Part shown: positions 35,552-43,620 of the stretch, piece by piece
Numbering within the stretch: the stretch's first letter is position 1
Layout: each line of letters starts with the position of its first letter
Assembly: GCF_003097135.1 (NCBI RefSeq)
Contig: NZ_QEQL01000008.1
Location: 62,001-126,000, forward strand
Source of the DNA: Pseudomonas sp. URIL14HWK12:I12
GTDB taxonomy: Bacteria > Pseudomonadota > Gammaproteobacteria > Pseudomonadales > Pseudomonadaceae
Direction: 5' to 3'
DNA length: 64,000 bases
Made by a program: the position numbers and the translations under genes
The notes under the pieces: generated by a model
What the model saw: only the letters and a program-made list of their open reading frames with translations
Databases searched by the model: none
What the model was told of the DNA's origin: nothing

Positions 35552-37045
35552 TCAGGCGCCCTTGACGGACGGCAGTTTCGATACGAGGCGCAGCGACACG
35601 GTCAGCCCTTCGAGCTGATAGTGCGGGCGCAGGAAGAATTTCGAGGTGTAGTAGCCGGGGTTGCCCTCGACTTCCTCGACCACCACCTCGGCATCGGCCA
35701 GCGGCTTCTGTGCCTTGGTGGTTTCGGTGGAATGCGCCGGGTCACCGTCGACGTAGTTCAGGATCCAGTCGTGCAGCCAGCGCTGCATTTCGTCTTTTTC
35801 CTTGAAGGAGCCCAGCTTGTCGCGAACGATGCACTTGAGGTAGTGCGCGAAGCGGCAGGTGGCGAACAGGTACGGCAGGCGCGCGGCCAGGTTGGCGTTG
35901 GCGGAGGCGTCCGGGTCGTCGTATTCGGCAGGCTTTTGCAGCGACTGAGCGCCGATGAAGGCGGCAAAGTCGGTGTTCTTCTTGTGCAGCAGCGGCATGA
36001 AACCGTTCTTGGCGAGTTCGGCTTCACGGCGGTCGCTGATGGCGATTTCGGTCGGGCACTTCATGTCCACGCCGCCGTCGTCGGTGGGGAAGGTGTGGGC
36101 CGGCAGGCCCTGCACTTCACCGCCAGACTCCACGCCGCGGATGCGCGAGCACCAGCCGTAGTGTTTGAACGAGCGGTTGATGTTCACGGCCATCGCGTAG
36201 GCGGCGTTGGCCCAGGTGTATTTGCTGCTGTCGGCGCCGTCGGTGTTTTCTTCGAAGGCGAAGTCTTCCACCGGGTCGGTCTTGGCACCATAAGGCAGGC
36301 GCGCCAGGAAGCGCGGCATGGTCAGGCCGATGTAGCGGGCGTCTTCGGACTCGCGCAGCGAGCGCCAGCCGGCGTACTCGGGGGTGGTGAAGATCTTCGA
36401 CAGGTCGCGCGGGTTCGACAGCTCCTGCCACGAGCCCATGCCCATGACGGTGGGCGAAGCGGCGGAAATGAACGGCGAGTGCATCGCCGCGCACACCTTC
36501 GACAGCTCACCGAGCAGCTCCACGTCAGGTGGAGACTGGTCGAAGTAGTAGTCGCCCACCAGGCAGCCATAGGGCTCGCCGCCGAACTGGCCGTATTCTT
36601 CTTCGTAGAGCTTCTTGAACACCGGGCTCTGGTCCCAGGCGGTGCCCTTGAATTTCTTCAGGGTCTTGTGCAGCTCTGGCTTGGAAATGTTCAGCACGCG
36701 AATCTTCAGTTGCTCGTCGGATTCGGTGTTGTTCACCAGGTAATGCAGGCCACGCCAGGCGCTTTCGACGCTCTGGAACTCGCTGTGGTGCAGGATCTGG
36801 TTGACCTGTGCGGTGAGCTTGGCGTCGATCGAGGCGATGATCGATTCGATCGACTTGATCGCATCGCTGGAGACCAGGTCGGTTTGCGCCAGGGCCTGCT
36901 CGGCCAGGGTGCGCACGGCGCTTTCCACCGCTTCCTTGGCGCGCTCGGTCTTGGGCTTGAATTCCTGCATCAGCAGGGCGGAGAAATCACTGGCCTCGGC
37001 GGTGGTGCCGGCCTGGGCCTGGTTCTGGGCTTTCAGTTCGCTCAT
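35552..37045 (-). CDS. tssC: Type VI secretion sheath large subunit TssC (VipB)
   Basis: 497 residues. Typical segments are FQSVESAWRGLHYLVNNTES, PYGCLVGDYYFD, the conserved FAEENTDG-like FAFEENTDGADSSKYTWANA and the C-terminal ARLPYLFATCRFAHYLKCIVRDK. It forms the contractile sheath with TssB and carries the ClpV-binding helix at the N-terminal side. It starts 11 bases after tssB. Confidence 0.96.
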   Translation of the reverse strand: MSELKAQNQAQAGTTAEASDFSALLMQEFKPKTERAKEAVESAVRTLAEQALAQTDLVSSDAIKSIESIIASIDAKLTAQVNQILHHSEFQSVESAWRGLHYLVNNTESDEQLKIRVLNISKPELHKTLKKFKGTAWDQSPVFKKLYEEEYGQFGGEPYGCLVGDYYFDQSPPDVELLGELSKVCAAMHSPFISAASPTVMGMGSWQELSNPRDLSKIFTTPEYAGWRSLRESEDARYIGLTMPRFLARLPYGAKTDPVEDFAFEENTDGADSSKYTWANAAYAMAVNINRSFKHYGWCSRIRGVESGGEVQGLPAHTFPTDDGGVDMKCPTEIAISDRREAELAKNGFMPLLHKKNTDFAAFIGAQSLQKPAEYDDPDASANANLAARLPYLFATCRFAHYLKCIVRDKLGSFKEKDEMQRWLHDWILNYVDGDPAHSTETTKAQKPLADAEVVVEEVEGNPGYYTSKFFLRPHYQLEGLTVSLRLVSKLPSVKGA

Positions 37046-37056
37046 GGCGGTTATCC

Positions 37057-37566
37057 TCAGGCGGGCTCAGCGTCGTTTTTCGGGGCAGCGACCAGCGCCT
37101 TGAGCAGCGCTGGGTCCTGGATGGCCTTGAGGATCGCTTCCTCGGCGCCCACCTTGCCGTCCATGTAGGTCAGCAGGTTGGCCAGCTGGGTGCGGGCCTC
37201 CAGCAACTGGCGCAGGGCGTCCACCTTGCGCGCTACGTTGGCTGGGCTGAAGTCGTCCATGCTCTCGAAGGTGATGTCCACCGGCAGGTTGCCTTCGCCG
37301 GTCAGTTCGTTGGGCACGGTGAACGCGACGCGCGGCTGCATGGCCTTCAGGCGCGAGTCGAAATTGTCGACGTCCACTTCCAGGAACTTGCGCTCGGCCA
37401 CCGGCGCCAGCGGCTCGGCGGGTTTGCCGGTGAGGTCGGCCATTACGCCCATGACGAAGGGCAGTTGCACCTTCTTCTCGGCGCCGTAGAGCTCCACGTC
37501 GTACTCGATCTGCACGCGGGGCGCGCGGTTGCGCGCAATGAACTTCTGAGAACTGGTGTTAGCCAC
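37057..37566 (-). CDS. tssB: Type VI secretion sheath small subunit TssB (VipA)
   Basis: 169 residues. The start MANTSSQKFIARNRAPRVQI and the following VELYGAEKKVQLPFVMGVMADLTG-type region and VDNFDSRLKAMQPRVAFTV are diagnostic. It interlocks with TssC to build the sheath around the Hcp tube. The 84 bases between it and tssA include a possible stem of 37604-37610 with 37624-37629. Confidence 0.96.
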   Translation of the reverse strand: MANTSSQKFIARNRAPRVQIEYDVELYGAEKKVQLPFVMGVMADLTGKPAEPLAPVAERKFLEVDVDNFDSRLKAMQPRVAFTVPNELTGEGNLPVDITFESMDDFSPANVARKVDALRQLLEARTQLANLLTYMDGKVGAEEAILKAIQDPALLKALVAAPKNDAEPA

Positions 37567-37650
37567 GGGGTATCTCCTTGCCGCCGAAGCGACCTGTTGG
37601 CTTGCCCCACGGCCCTTGCGCGGGTGGGGGCGGAGGTTGCTGGGCCCTTC

Positions 37651-38658
37651 TTACTCCGGGTCAGGCCCGCGCAGGGTTTCAAACTGGCTCATGCCATCGG
37701 GCAGCAGGTTGCGCACGATGGCAGCGAAATCGGCATGCACCAGCTGCCTGGCCCGCGACAGCAACACCGGGACCGGGCTCGAGGGCTCATGGCGCTGGTA
37801 ATACTCCAGCAGGCGGTCGAGGGTGCGCTGCACGTCGTCGCGGCTGCCAATCACGCCGGCGGGGCGTGGGGCAGCATGCTGGGAAGGAGCCTGCGCAGGC
37901 GCGTCGTCGGCGGGCGGCTCGGTGTCGCTGATGGCCGGTGCCGCGTCGCTCAACAGCTGGCGGGCCAGGCGCAGGGGCTGGCGCAGTGGCGCCAGGTCGA
38001 CGCCTTGGCTTACGCCCAATTGCTCGCCGACCCGCCGCTCTATGGCGTCCAACGCTTCAAGCGCGTTGGCCAAAGCCGCGACAGTAGCCTGCAGCGCATC
38101 GGCATCGGCGTCGATGAGCGCGCCGCCGAACTGTTCGGCGGTGAGCGTTTCGCTCTGCCAATGCTGCAAGCCGGCCGCGTTGGCGGCGGCGCGCAGGGTG
38201 ACCGGGCCGAAAGCGCGCGAGCGCAGCAGCGGGGTGTCTCGCAGCAATTGCAGGGTGGTGTCGCTGCACAGGCCCATCAGTGCGTTCAGGCGCAGGGTCG
38301 GGTCGTTGTCGTCATCGGCATCGAGCTGCGGGTACAGCGGCTGCCAATAGCGCTCGAGCAGCTCACGCACCAGCACCAGCACGTCGGCAAGGCCGGCGAA
38401 GCCTTCGAGGGCCAACTGGCTCTGGGCAAGAAAGTGGGTAATGCGCAGGTCTTTGCTACGGCTGAGCAGTTGCAGGGAAAGCTGCTGGATGTCGCGCCAC
38501 TTCGGTGGCTCAGCGGGCAGCACAGCATCGCCCATGGCGCGCTCGGGCTGGCCTTTGGCTTCACGTTCGAGTTGCAGGAAGTCAGCGTCGTACTCCAGGT
38601 CTTCGCCACAGGGCGATCCCTCGGAAACTGCGCTTAGCAACAAGGTGAGGTCCAGCAA
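37651..38658 (-). CDS. tssA: Type VI secretion protein TssA (ImpA family)
   Basis: 335 residues. The ImpA N-terminal domain is marked by GSPCGEDLEYDADFLQLE, WRDIQQLSLQLLSRSKDLRI and ERYWQPLYPQLDADDDNDP. A Pro/Ala linker near residues 240-275 precedes a short C-terminal domain with RPAGVIGSRDDVQRTLDRLLEYYQ and ARQLVHADFAAIVRNLLPDG. TssA coordinates baseplate assembly and tube/sheath growth. It is the first gene of the leftward operon, 381 bases from the divergent tagH. Confidence 0.94.
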   Translation of the reverse strand: MLDLTLLLSAVSEGSPCGEDLEYDADFLQLEREAKGQPERAMGDAVLPAEPPKWRDIQQLSLQLLSRSKDLRITHFLAQSQLALEGFAGLADVLVLVRELLERYWQPLYPQLDADDDNDPTLRLNALMGLCSDTTLQLLRDTPLLRSRAFGPVTLRAAANAAGLQHWQSETLTAEQFGGALIDADADALQATVAALANALEALDAIERRVGEQLGVSQGVDLAPLRQPLRLARQLLSDAAPAISDTEPPADDAPAQAPSQHAAPRPAGVIGSRDDVQRTLDRLLEYYQRHEPSSPVPVLLSRARQLVHADFAAIVRNLLPDGMSQFETLRGPDPE

Positions 38659-39039
38659 TTCCGATCTCCCTATCGGTGGCAGTGCGCTGCTTTCATAAAG
38701 GAAAGCTCAGCAAGGATTCATTGAATGAACGCACCGCTTTTCGTCCGTAAATGTCGATATGCCACTATGAATTGAGGCGAAAAGTGCGGCATTGTTGGAC
38801 GCCCGTATCAGGGTTGTCAAGATTTCGGATTGGTCCTTGTTGACAAGCGTGATGCCCTCTACAATCTGCGCCCTCACTGTTATGCAAGTTGGATGTGTGC
38901 CTTTTCGCTGTCGCGAAGTGCTGGCAAAATTCAGCGAAACAGCCGCCAAAATCAGGGATTAGAGCCGTCGGCGAAATGGGCATGGTTCTACTGCATGCGC
39001 CATGCCGCTGTGTCGAGGCGGGTCTAGAGAGGGAACTCC
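38659..39039. promoter_or_regulatory. Central divergent promoter region of the type VI locus
   Basis: 381 bases between the divergent tssA and tagH operons, with no gene. It is more A/T-rich than its surroundings, especially 38690-38960. An inverted pair TTGTCAA (38814-38820) and TTGACAA (38840-38846) gives a TTGACA box facing each way. For the tssA direction a TTGACA with 18 bases to AACAAT (38791-38796 on the minus strand) is acceptable. For the tagH direction the nearest TACAAT is only 14 bases away, so that promoter is unresolved. No sigma-54 match was found here. Confidence 0.4.
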
Positions 39040-40425
39040 ATGCCATTGCAGCTGACCATCACCAGCTATCACAAGATCACCCCGGGGCAGCGCGCCGAGG
39101 TGTCGGTGAAAGACGCTGCGCTGTCCATTGGTCGCGGCGCCGACAATGACTGGGTGCTGCCCGACCCCGAACGCCTGGTGTCCTCCCGGCATTGCCTGGT
39201 GCAATACCGCGACGGCCATTACTACCTTACCGATACCAGCACCAACGGCGTCGAGCTGCTCAAAGCCGGTATTCGGCTGCGCCGGGGCAACAGCGAGCGG
39301 CTGGAGCATGGCGAGGTGATCCGCCTGGGCGACTACGAAATCCAGGTGAGCATCGAGCAGGCCTCGGCCGAAGCCTTCGATCTGGGCGGGCAGGGCATGG
39401 AAAGCTTCGAAGCGCTGCTCAACCCGCCGCCGGCACCTGAGCCGCCGCGGTTCCCGGCGCAATTCGAGCAAGCGTCGGCGATGGACACACTGCCCGATCT
39501 GTTCGACTTTCTTGCGCCAGCTGCGCCTACCCAGGATGCCCGCCCGGATCATGTGCCGGCCGAGCAGCACGACTTTCGCCCGCCGCAACCGCTGGCGCCT
39601 GTGCCAATTCCGCCGCCCGCGCCCCCCGGCGGGGCACCGATCCTGCCGGAGTGGGACTTTCTGAGCGACGAGCCTGCTCCGGCGCCCGCGCCGGTGCCCC
39701 CGCTGGCGCCTGAGCCATCCCCCGCTCCCGCGCCAGCGCAACAGACACTGCCGCCTACGCCGGTCGCGCCTGCACCGCCTGCACCGCCTGCGCCTTCTGT
39801 GCCCGGGCCTGCCCCTGCCCCTGCACCTGCTGCGGCCAACGATGCGGTGCTGCAGGCTTTCCTGCGCGGCGCGCGGTTGGAGCACCTGCGCATCGACGCT
39901 GAACAGGCCGCCGCGCAGATGGAGCACCTGGGCCGCAGTTATCGCTTGATGGTCGAGGGCCTGATCGACGTGCTCCGTGCTCGCAGCAGCCTTAAAGGCG
40001 AGTTCCGTATGCAGCAGACCACCATCCAGCCGCTTGAGAACAACCCGCTCAAATTCGCGCCTAATGCCGACGAGGCGTTGCTGTTGCTGCTGCGGCACGG
40101 CAACCGGGCGTTCATGGCACCTGACGAGGCAGTCAAGGACAGCTTCGATGACCTGCGTGCCCATCAATTGGCTGTGATGGCCGGCGTGCAGGCGGCCATC
40201 GGGCATCTGCTGCAGCGTTTCGAACCCAAGGCCCTTGAGGCCAAGCTGGCGCCGGCGGGCGGGCTCTCGGGCCTGTTCGGGTCGCGCGATGCCCGTAATT
40301 GGCAGCAGTTCACCGAGCTTTACCAGAACATCGCCCGCGAGGCCGAGGACGACTTCCAGGACCTGTTCGGCCGGGAATTCAGCCGCGCGTATGAAGAACA
40401 GAGCGCACGATTGCGCCGAGAATAG
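39040..40425 (+). CDS. tagH: Type VI secretion FHA-domain protein TagH
   Basis: 461 residues. An N-terminal FHA domain (about residues 25-95) carries SIGRGADNDWVLPDPERLVSSRHC and YYLTDTSTNGVEL, with the Arg, Ser and Asn that bind phosphothreonine. Residues 125-265 are a Pro/Ala-rich linker. The C-terminal 190 residues (LRGARLEHLRIDAEQAAAQM to GREFSRAYEEQSARLRRE) form the TagH helical domain. It is the likely phosphothreonine reader of the PpkA signal. It is the first gene of the rightward operon. Confidence 0.92.
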   Translation: MPLQLTITSYHKITPGQRAEVSVKDAALSIGRGADNDWVLPDPERLVSSRHCLVQYRDGHYYLTDTSTNGVELLKAGIRLRRGNSERLEHGEVIRLGDYEIQVSIEQASAEAFDLGGQGMESFEALLNPPPAPEPPRFPAQFEQASAMDTLPDLFDFLAPAAPTQDARPDHVPAEQHDFRPPQPLAPVPIPPPAPPGGAPILPEWDFLSDEPAPAPAPVPPLAPEPSPAPAPAQQTLPPTPVAPAPPAPPAPSVPGPAPAPAPAAANDAVLQAFLRGARLEHLRIDAEQAAAQMEHLGRSYRLMVEGLIDVLRARSSLKGEFRMQQTTIQPLENNPLKFAPNADEALLLLLRHGNRAFMAPDEAVKDSFDDLRAHQLAVMAGVQAAIGHLLQRFEPKALEAKLAPAGGLSGLFGSRDARNWQQFTELYQNIAREAEDDFQDLFGREFSRAYEEQSARLRRE

Positions 40426-40449
40426 AGCTACCAGGACCTACTGCCGATC

Positions 40450-40962
40450 ATGAAGATCCCCCTGCCCTCGATAGCCGCCTGCCGCACCTGGTTGCTGCTG
40501 GCCGGCGCGTGCGCCCTGGCTGCCTGCGGGCATGCCAGGCCCGACGAGCCGGCCACCGCTGCCCAGGGTCCTGCCCAGGTGGTGCTGCACTTTTCTGCCA
40601 TCGCTTCACTCAACCCGGGCCCTGAAGGCCAGCCTACCCCTGTGCGTGTGCGTGTGTTCGAGCTGCGCAACGCCGGGCGCTTCCGTGGCGCCGATTATTT
40701 CGCCCTCGTCGAGCAGCCCGGCCAGGCGCTAGGTGATGACCTGGTCGATCGCGACGAGCTGCTGGTGCAGCCCGGCGAGCAGCGTGACCTGGTACGCCGG
40801 GTGAACCCGGCTACGCGCCAGCTCGGCATCGTGGTGGGTTACCGGGCACTGGACCGTGCGCAGTGGCGCGATGTCATCGAGCTGCCGGCCGATGGCCGCG
40901 GCGACTATCAGATCAGCCTCGACGTGCATGCCATCCGCAGCGCGCCGGCGCTCACTCCGTAA
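40450..40962 (+). CDS. tssJ: Type VI secretion outer-membrane lipoprotein TssJ
   Basis: 170 residues. The signal peptide ends in the lipobox LAAC with lipidated Cys26; Gly at +2 fits the outer membrane. The body has the transthyretin-like TssJ fold with PVRVRVFELRNAGRF and DYFALVEQPGQALGDDLVD, matching SciN/TssJ. It anchors the TssLM membrane complex to the outer membrane. It lies 24 bases after tagH and 15 before tssK. Confidence 0.93.
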   Translation: MKIPLPSIAACRTWLLLAGACALAACGHARPDEPATAAQGPAQVVLHFSAIASLNPGPEGQPTPVRVRVFELRNAGRFRGADYFALVEQPGQALGDDLVDRDELLVQPGEQRDLVRRVNPATRQLGIVVGYRALDRAQWRDVIELPADGRGDYQISLDVHAIRSAPALTP

Positions 40963-40977
40963 AGCCCTGGAGGCAGC

Positions 40978-42312
40978 ATGTCGTGGAATAACCGTGTGAT
41001 CTGGTCGGAAGGCATGTTCCTGCGGCCGCAACACTTCCAGCAGCACGACCGTTACCTGGAGCAGCTGGTGGAGGCGCGCAGCCGCCCCTTCGGCGCCGGT
41101 GGCTGGGGCTTTTCGGAATTGATGATCGACAACGCGCTGCTGGCCCAGGGCAAGCTGGGCATCGTTTCGGCCAAAGGCCTGCTGCCCGACGGTACCCCGT
41201 TCGACATTCCGCGCCACGACCCGGCCCCGGCGCCCCTGGCGATCGCCGACTCGCTGCGCGATGGCGTGGTGTACCTGGCAATGCCATTGCGCCGGCCCGG
41301 TACCCGCGACACGGTCGATGAAGGCGAGCCTAGCGGCGGCGCCCGTTATCTGAGCCAAGTGCGCGAAGTGCGTGACGACAACGCGGCCTTCGAGAACCGC
41401 GCGCCGGTCGCGGTCGGCAGCCAGTTGCTGCGCCTGCTGACCGAGGCCGACGGCCTGGCCGAGCATGCTGCCATCGGCGTGGTGCGGGTGCGCGAAAAAC
41501 GCGCCGACCGAGCACTGGTGCTCGACGAGCAGTACATCCCCCCGGTGCTCGACATCGCCGCCAGCGCCGTGCTATCGAATTTCGCCCGCGAAGTGCCGGG
41601 GCTGCTGCGCCAGCGCGCCGAAGCCCTCGCCGGGCGGGTGGTGGCCAGCAGCGCCGGCGGTGCGTCCGAAATCGCCGATTTCATGCTGCTGCAATTGTGC
41701 AACCGTACCGAGCCCCTGTTCAGCCACCTGGCCAACCTGAGCCCGGTGCACCCGGAGCGGCTGTATACCGAGCTGCTGGCACTGGCCGGTGAATTCGCCA
41801 CCTTCGCCAGCGCCGAACGCCGCGCCGAGCCTTTTGCGGTATACAACCACGACGACCTGCAGGGCACCTATGCGCGCCTGATGGCTGCGTTGCGCGAAGC
41901 CCTGGCAATGCTGATCGACAGCAAGGCAGTGGCCATTCCCATCGTTGAAAAGGCCTTCGGCGTGCACGTGGCCATGCTCAGCGACCGCAGCTTGCTCGAC
42001 ACCGCCACCTTCGTGCTGGTGGTGCGCGCCGACATGGACGCGACCACCCTGCGCAGCCACTTCGTGCAGCAAAGCAAGGTCGGCCCGGTCGAGCGCATTC
42101 GCGACCTGGTCAACCTGCAGCTGCCCGGTATCGGCCTGCTGCCGCTGCCGGTGGCGCCACGGCAGTTGCCGTACCACGCCGGCTCGAGCTACTTCGAGCT
42201 CGACCGGGGCAACGAGTTGTGGAAGCAACTGGCGCAGTCCGGCGGCTTTGCGTTCCACATGGGCGGCCAGTTCCCTGGCCTGAGCCTGGCCTTCTGGGCC
42301 ATTCGAGGGTAA
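40978..42312 (+). CDS. tssK: Type VI secretion baseplate-membrane connector TssK
   Basis: 444 residues. The start MSWNNRVIWSEGMFLRPQHF and HDRYLEQLVEARSRPFG are the most conserved part of TssK. The C-terminal region includes VERIRDLVNLQLPGIGLLPL and SSYFELDRGNELWKQL. The trimer links the baseplate wedges to TssL and TssM. A good GGAGG precedes the ATG. Confidence 0.96.
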   Translation: MSWNNRVIWSEGMFLRPQHFQQHDRYLEQLVEARSRPFGAGGWGFSELMIDNALLAQGKLGIVSAKGLLPDGTPFDIPRHDPAPAPLAIADSLRDGVVYLAMPLRRPGTRDTVDEGEPSGGARYLSQVREVRDDNAAFENRAPVAVGSQLLRLLTEADGLAEHAAIGVVRVREKRADRALVLDEQYIPPVLDIAASAVLSNFAREVPGLLRQRAEALAGRVVASSAGGASEIADFMLLQLCNRTEPLFSHLANLSPVHPERLYTELLALAGEFATFASAERRAEPFAVYNHDDLQGTYARLMAALREALAMLIDSKAVAIPIVEKAFGVHVAMLSDRSLLDTATFVLVVRADMDATTLRSHFVQQSKVGPVERIRDLVNLQLPGIGLLPLPVAPRQLPYHAGSSYFELDRGNELWKQLAQSGGFAFHMGGQFPGLSLAFWAIRG

Positions 42313-42318
42313 GCCGCT

Positions 42319-43620
42319 ATGAGCCAGGAGCCGCCAATCAACGACCGTACCCTGATCATGCCGCGCCCTGGCGGGCGAGGCGCTGCGGGCACCGAGCCCC
42401 CGCCTGCGGCGCCGCCGGCTCAACCCCAGGCCGCGCCTCTGCCAGTGGGCCAGGGGCGTGGCATGAACCCGCTGGAAAGCGCCGCAGCGCCGCTGCTTGC
42501 GTTGCTCACGCGGCTGCGCAACACCCTCGCGCACCCGGCACCCGCCAGTTTGCGAGCACAATTGCTGGCGCAACTGCGCCAATTCGAGCAACGCGCCGAG
42601 GGCGCCGGTATGGCGCGCAACGAGGTGCTCCTGGCGCGCTACGTGCTGTGCACGGCGCTCGATGAAGCCGTGCTCAGCACACCGTGGGGCAGCGGCAGCG
42701 AATGGAACAAACAAAGCCTGCTGGTCACGGTGCACAACGAAGCCTGGGGCGGCGAAAAGTCTTTTCAGCTGCTGGAGCACTGCCTGCAGAGCCCGCGTGA
42801 GCGCCTGTACTTGCTGGAGCTGCTGTACCTGTGCATGAGCCTGGGTTTCGAAGGCCGTTATCGCGTCCTGCAAAACGGCCGCAGCCAGCTCGAGGCACTG
42901 CGCGAGCGCACGGCTGCGGCGATCCGCAGCGCCCGCGGCGAGCATGAGCGCGAGCTGTCGCCGCACTGGCGAGGCGTGGTGGTGGCCGCCGACCGGCTGC
43001 GCCAGTTCCTGCCGCCGTGGGTGGCGGTGGCGGCCGCGGTCGCCTTGCTGTTGGCATTGCTGGTCACCCTGCGCATGTTGCTGGCCGCCGATGCCGAGCC
43101 GGTGTTCAAGCGCATTCATGCCTTGGGAGAAATACCGGTGCAGTCGATCGCACCTGCCGTGCCGGCCCCACGCGTGGTCGAGCAGCCGCGCCTGGCGGGG
43201 TTCCTGGCCGACGAAATCCGTGCCGGTAAGGTGTCGGTCGAAGACGCCGCCGACCGCTCGATCGTGACCATCCGCGGCGATGAGCTGTTCGCATCGGCCA
43301 GTGCCAGCATCAAGAGCAACTTCCAGCCGCTGATGCAGCGCATCGGCGAGGCCGTGCGGCAGGTCAAAGGCCGAGTGCTGGTCACTGGCCACAGCGACAA
43401 TCAGCCGATCGCCACCTTGCGCTTCCCCTCGAACTGGAAGCTGTCCCAGGCTCGCGCCGAGGAGGTGCGGCAGATTCTCGCAGCCGCCACCGGCCAGCCA
43501 CAACGCTTCAGCGCCGAAGGCCGGAGCGACACCGAACCCAAGGCCAGCAACGCCACCGCCGAAGGCCGTGCGCAAAACCGCCGAGTGGAAATCACCGTAT
43601 TCGCGGAGGGCGCGCAGTGA
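42319..43620 (+). CDS. tssL: Type VI secretion membrane protein TssL with OmpA-like domain
   Basis: 433 residues. After a Pro-rich N-terminal tail (about 1-50), the cytoplasmic DotU/IcmH domain shows ARYVLCTALDEAVLSTPWG and LYLLELLYLCMSLGFEGRY. A single membrane helix near residues 235-260 precedes a periplasmic OmpA-type peptidoglycan-binding domain with VTGHSDNQPIATLRFPSNW and LSQARAEEV. This is the 'extended TssL' form that anchors to the wall directly. The stop overlaps tssM by 4 bases. Confidence 0.95.
   Translation: MSQEPPINDRTLIMPRPGGRGAAGTEPPPAAPPAQPQAAPLPVGQGRGMNPLESAAAPLLALLTRLRNTLAHPAPASLRAQLLAQLRQFEQRAEGAGMARNEVLLARYVLCTALDEAVLSTPWGSGSEWNKQSLLVTVHNEAWGGEKSFQLLEHCLQSPRERLYLLELLYLCMSLGFEGRYRVLQNGRSQLEALRERTAAAIRSARGEHERELSPHWRGVVVAADRLRQFLPPWVAVAAAVALLLALLVTLRMLLAADAEPVFKRIHALGEIPVQSIAPAVPAPRVVEQPRLAGFLADEIRAGKVSVEDAADRSIVTIRGDELFASASASIKSNFQPLMQRIGEAVRQVKGRVLVTGHSDNQPIATLRFPSNWKLSQARAEEVRQILAAATGQPQRFSAEGRSDTEPKASNATAEGRAQNRRVEITVFAEGAQ

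Noticed and set aside
38840..38865. TTGACA...TACAAT promoter for tagH
   Set aside because: The spacer is only 14 bases, too short for a normal sigma-70 promoter, so it was not listed as a promoter.
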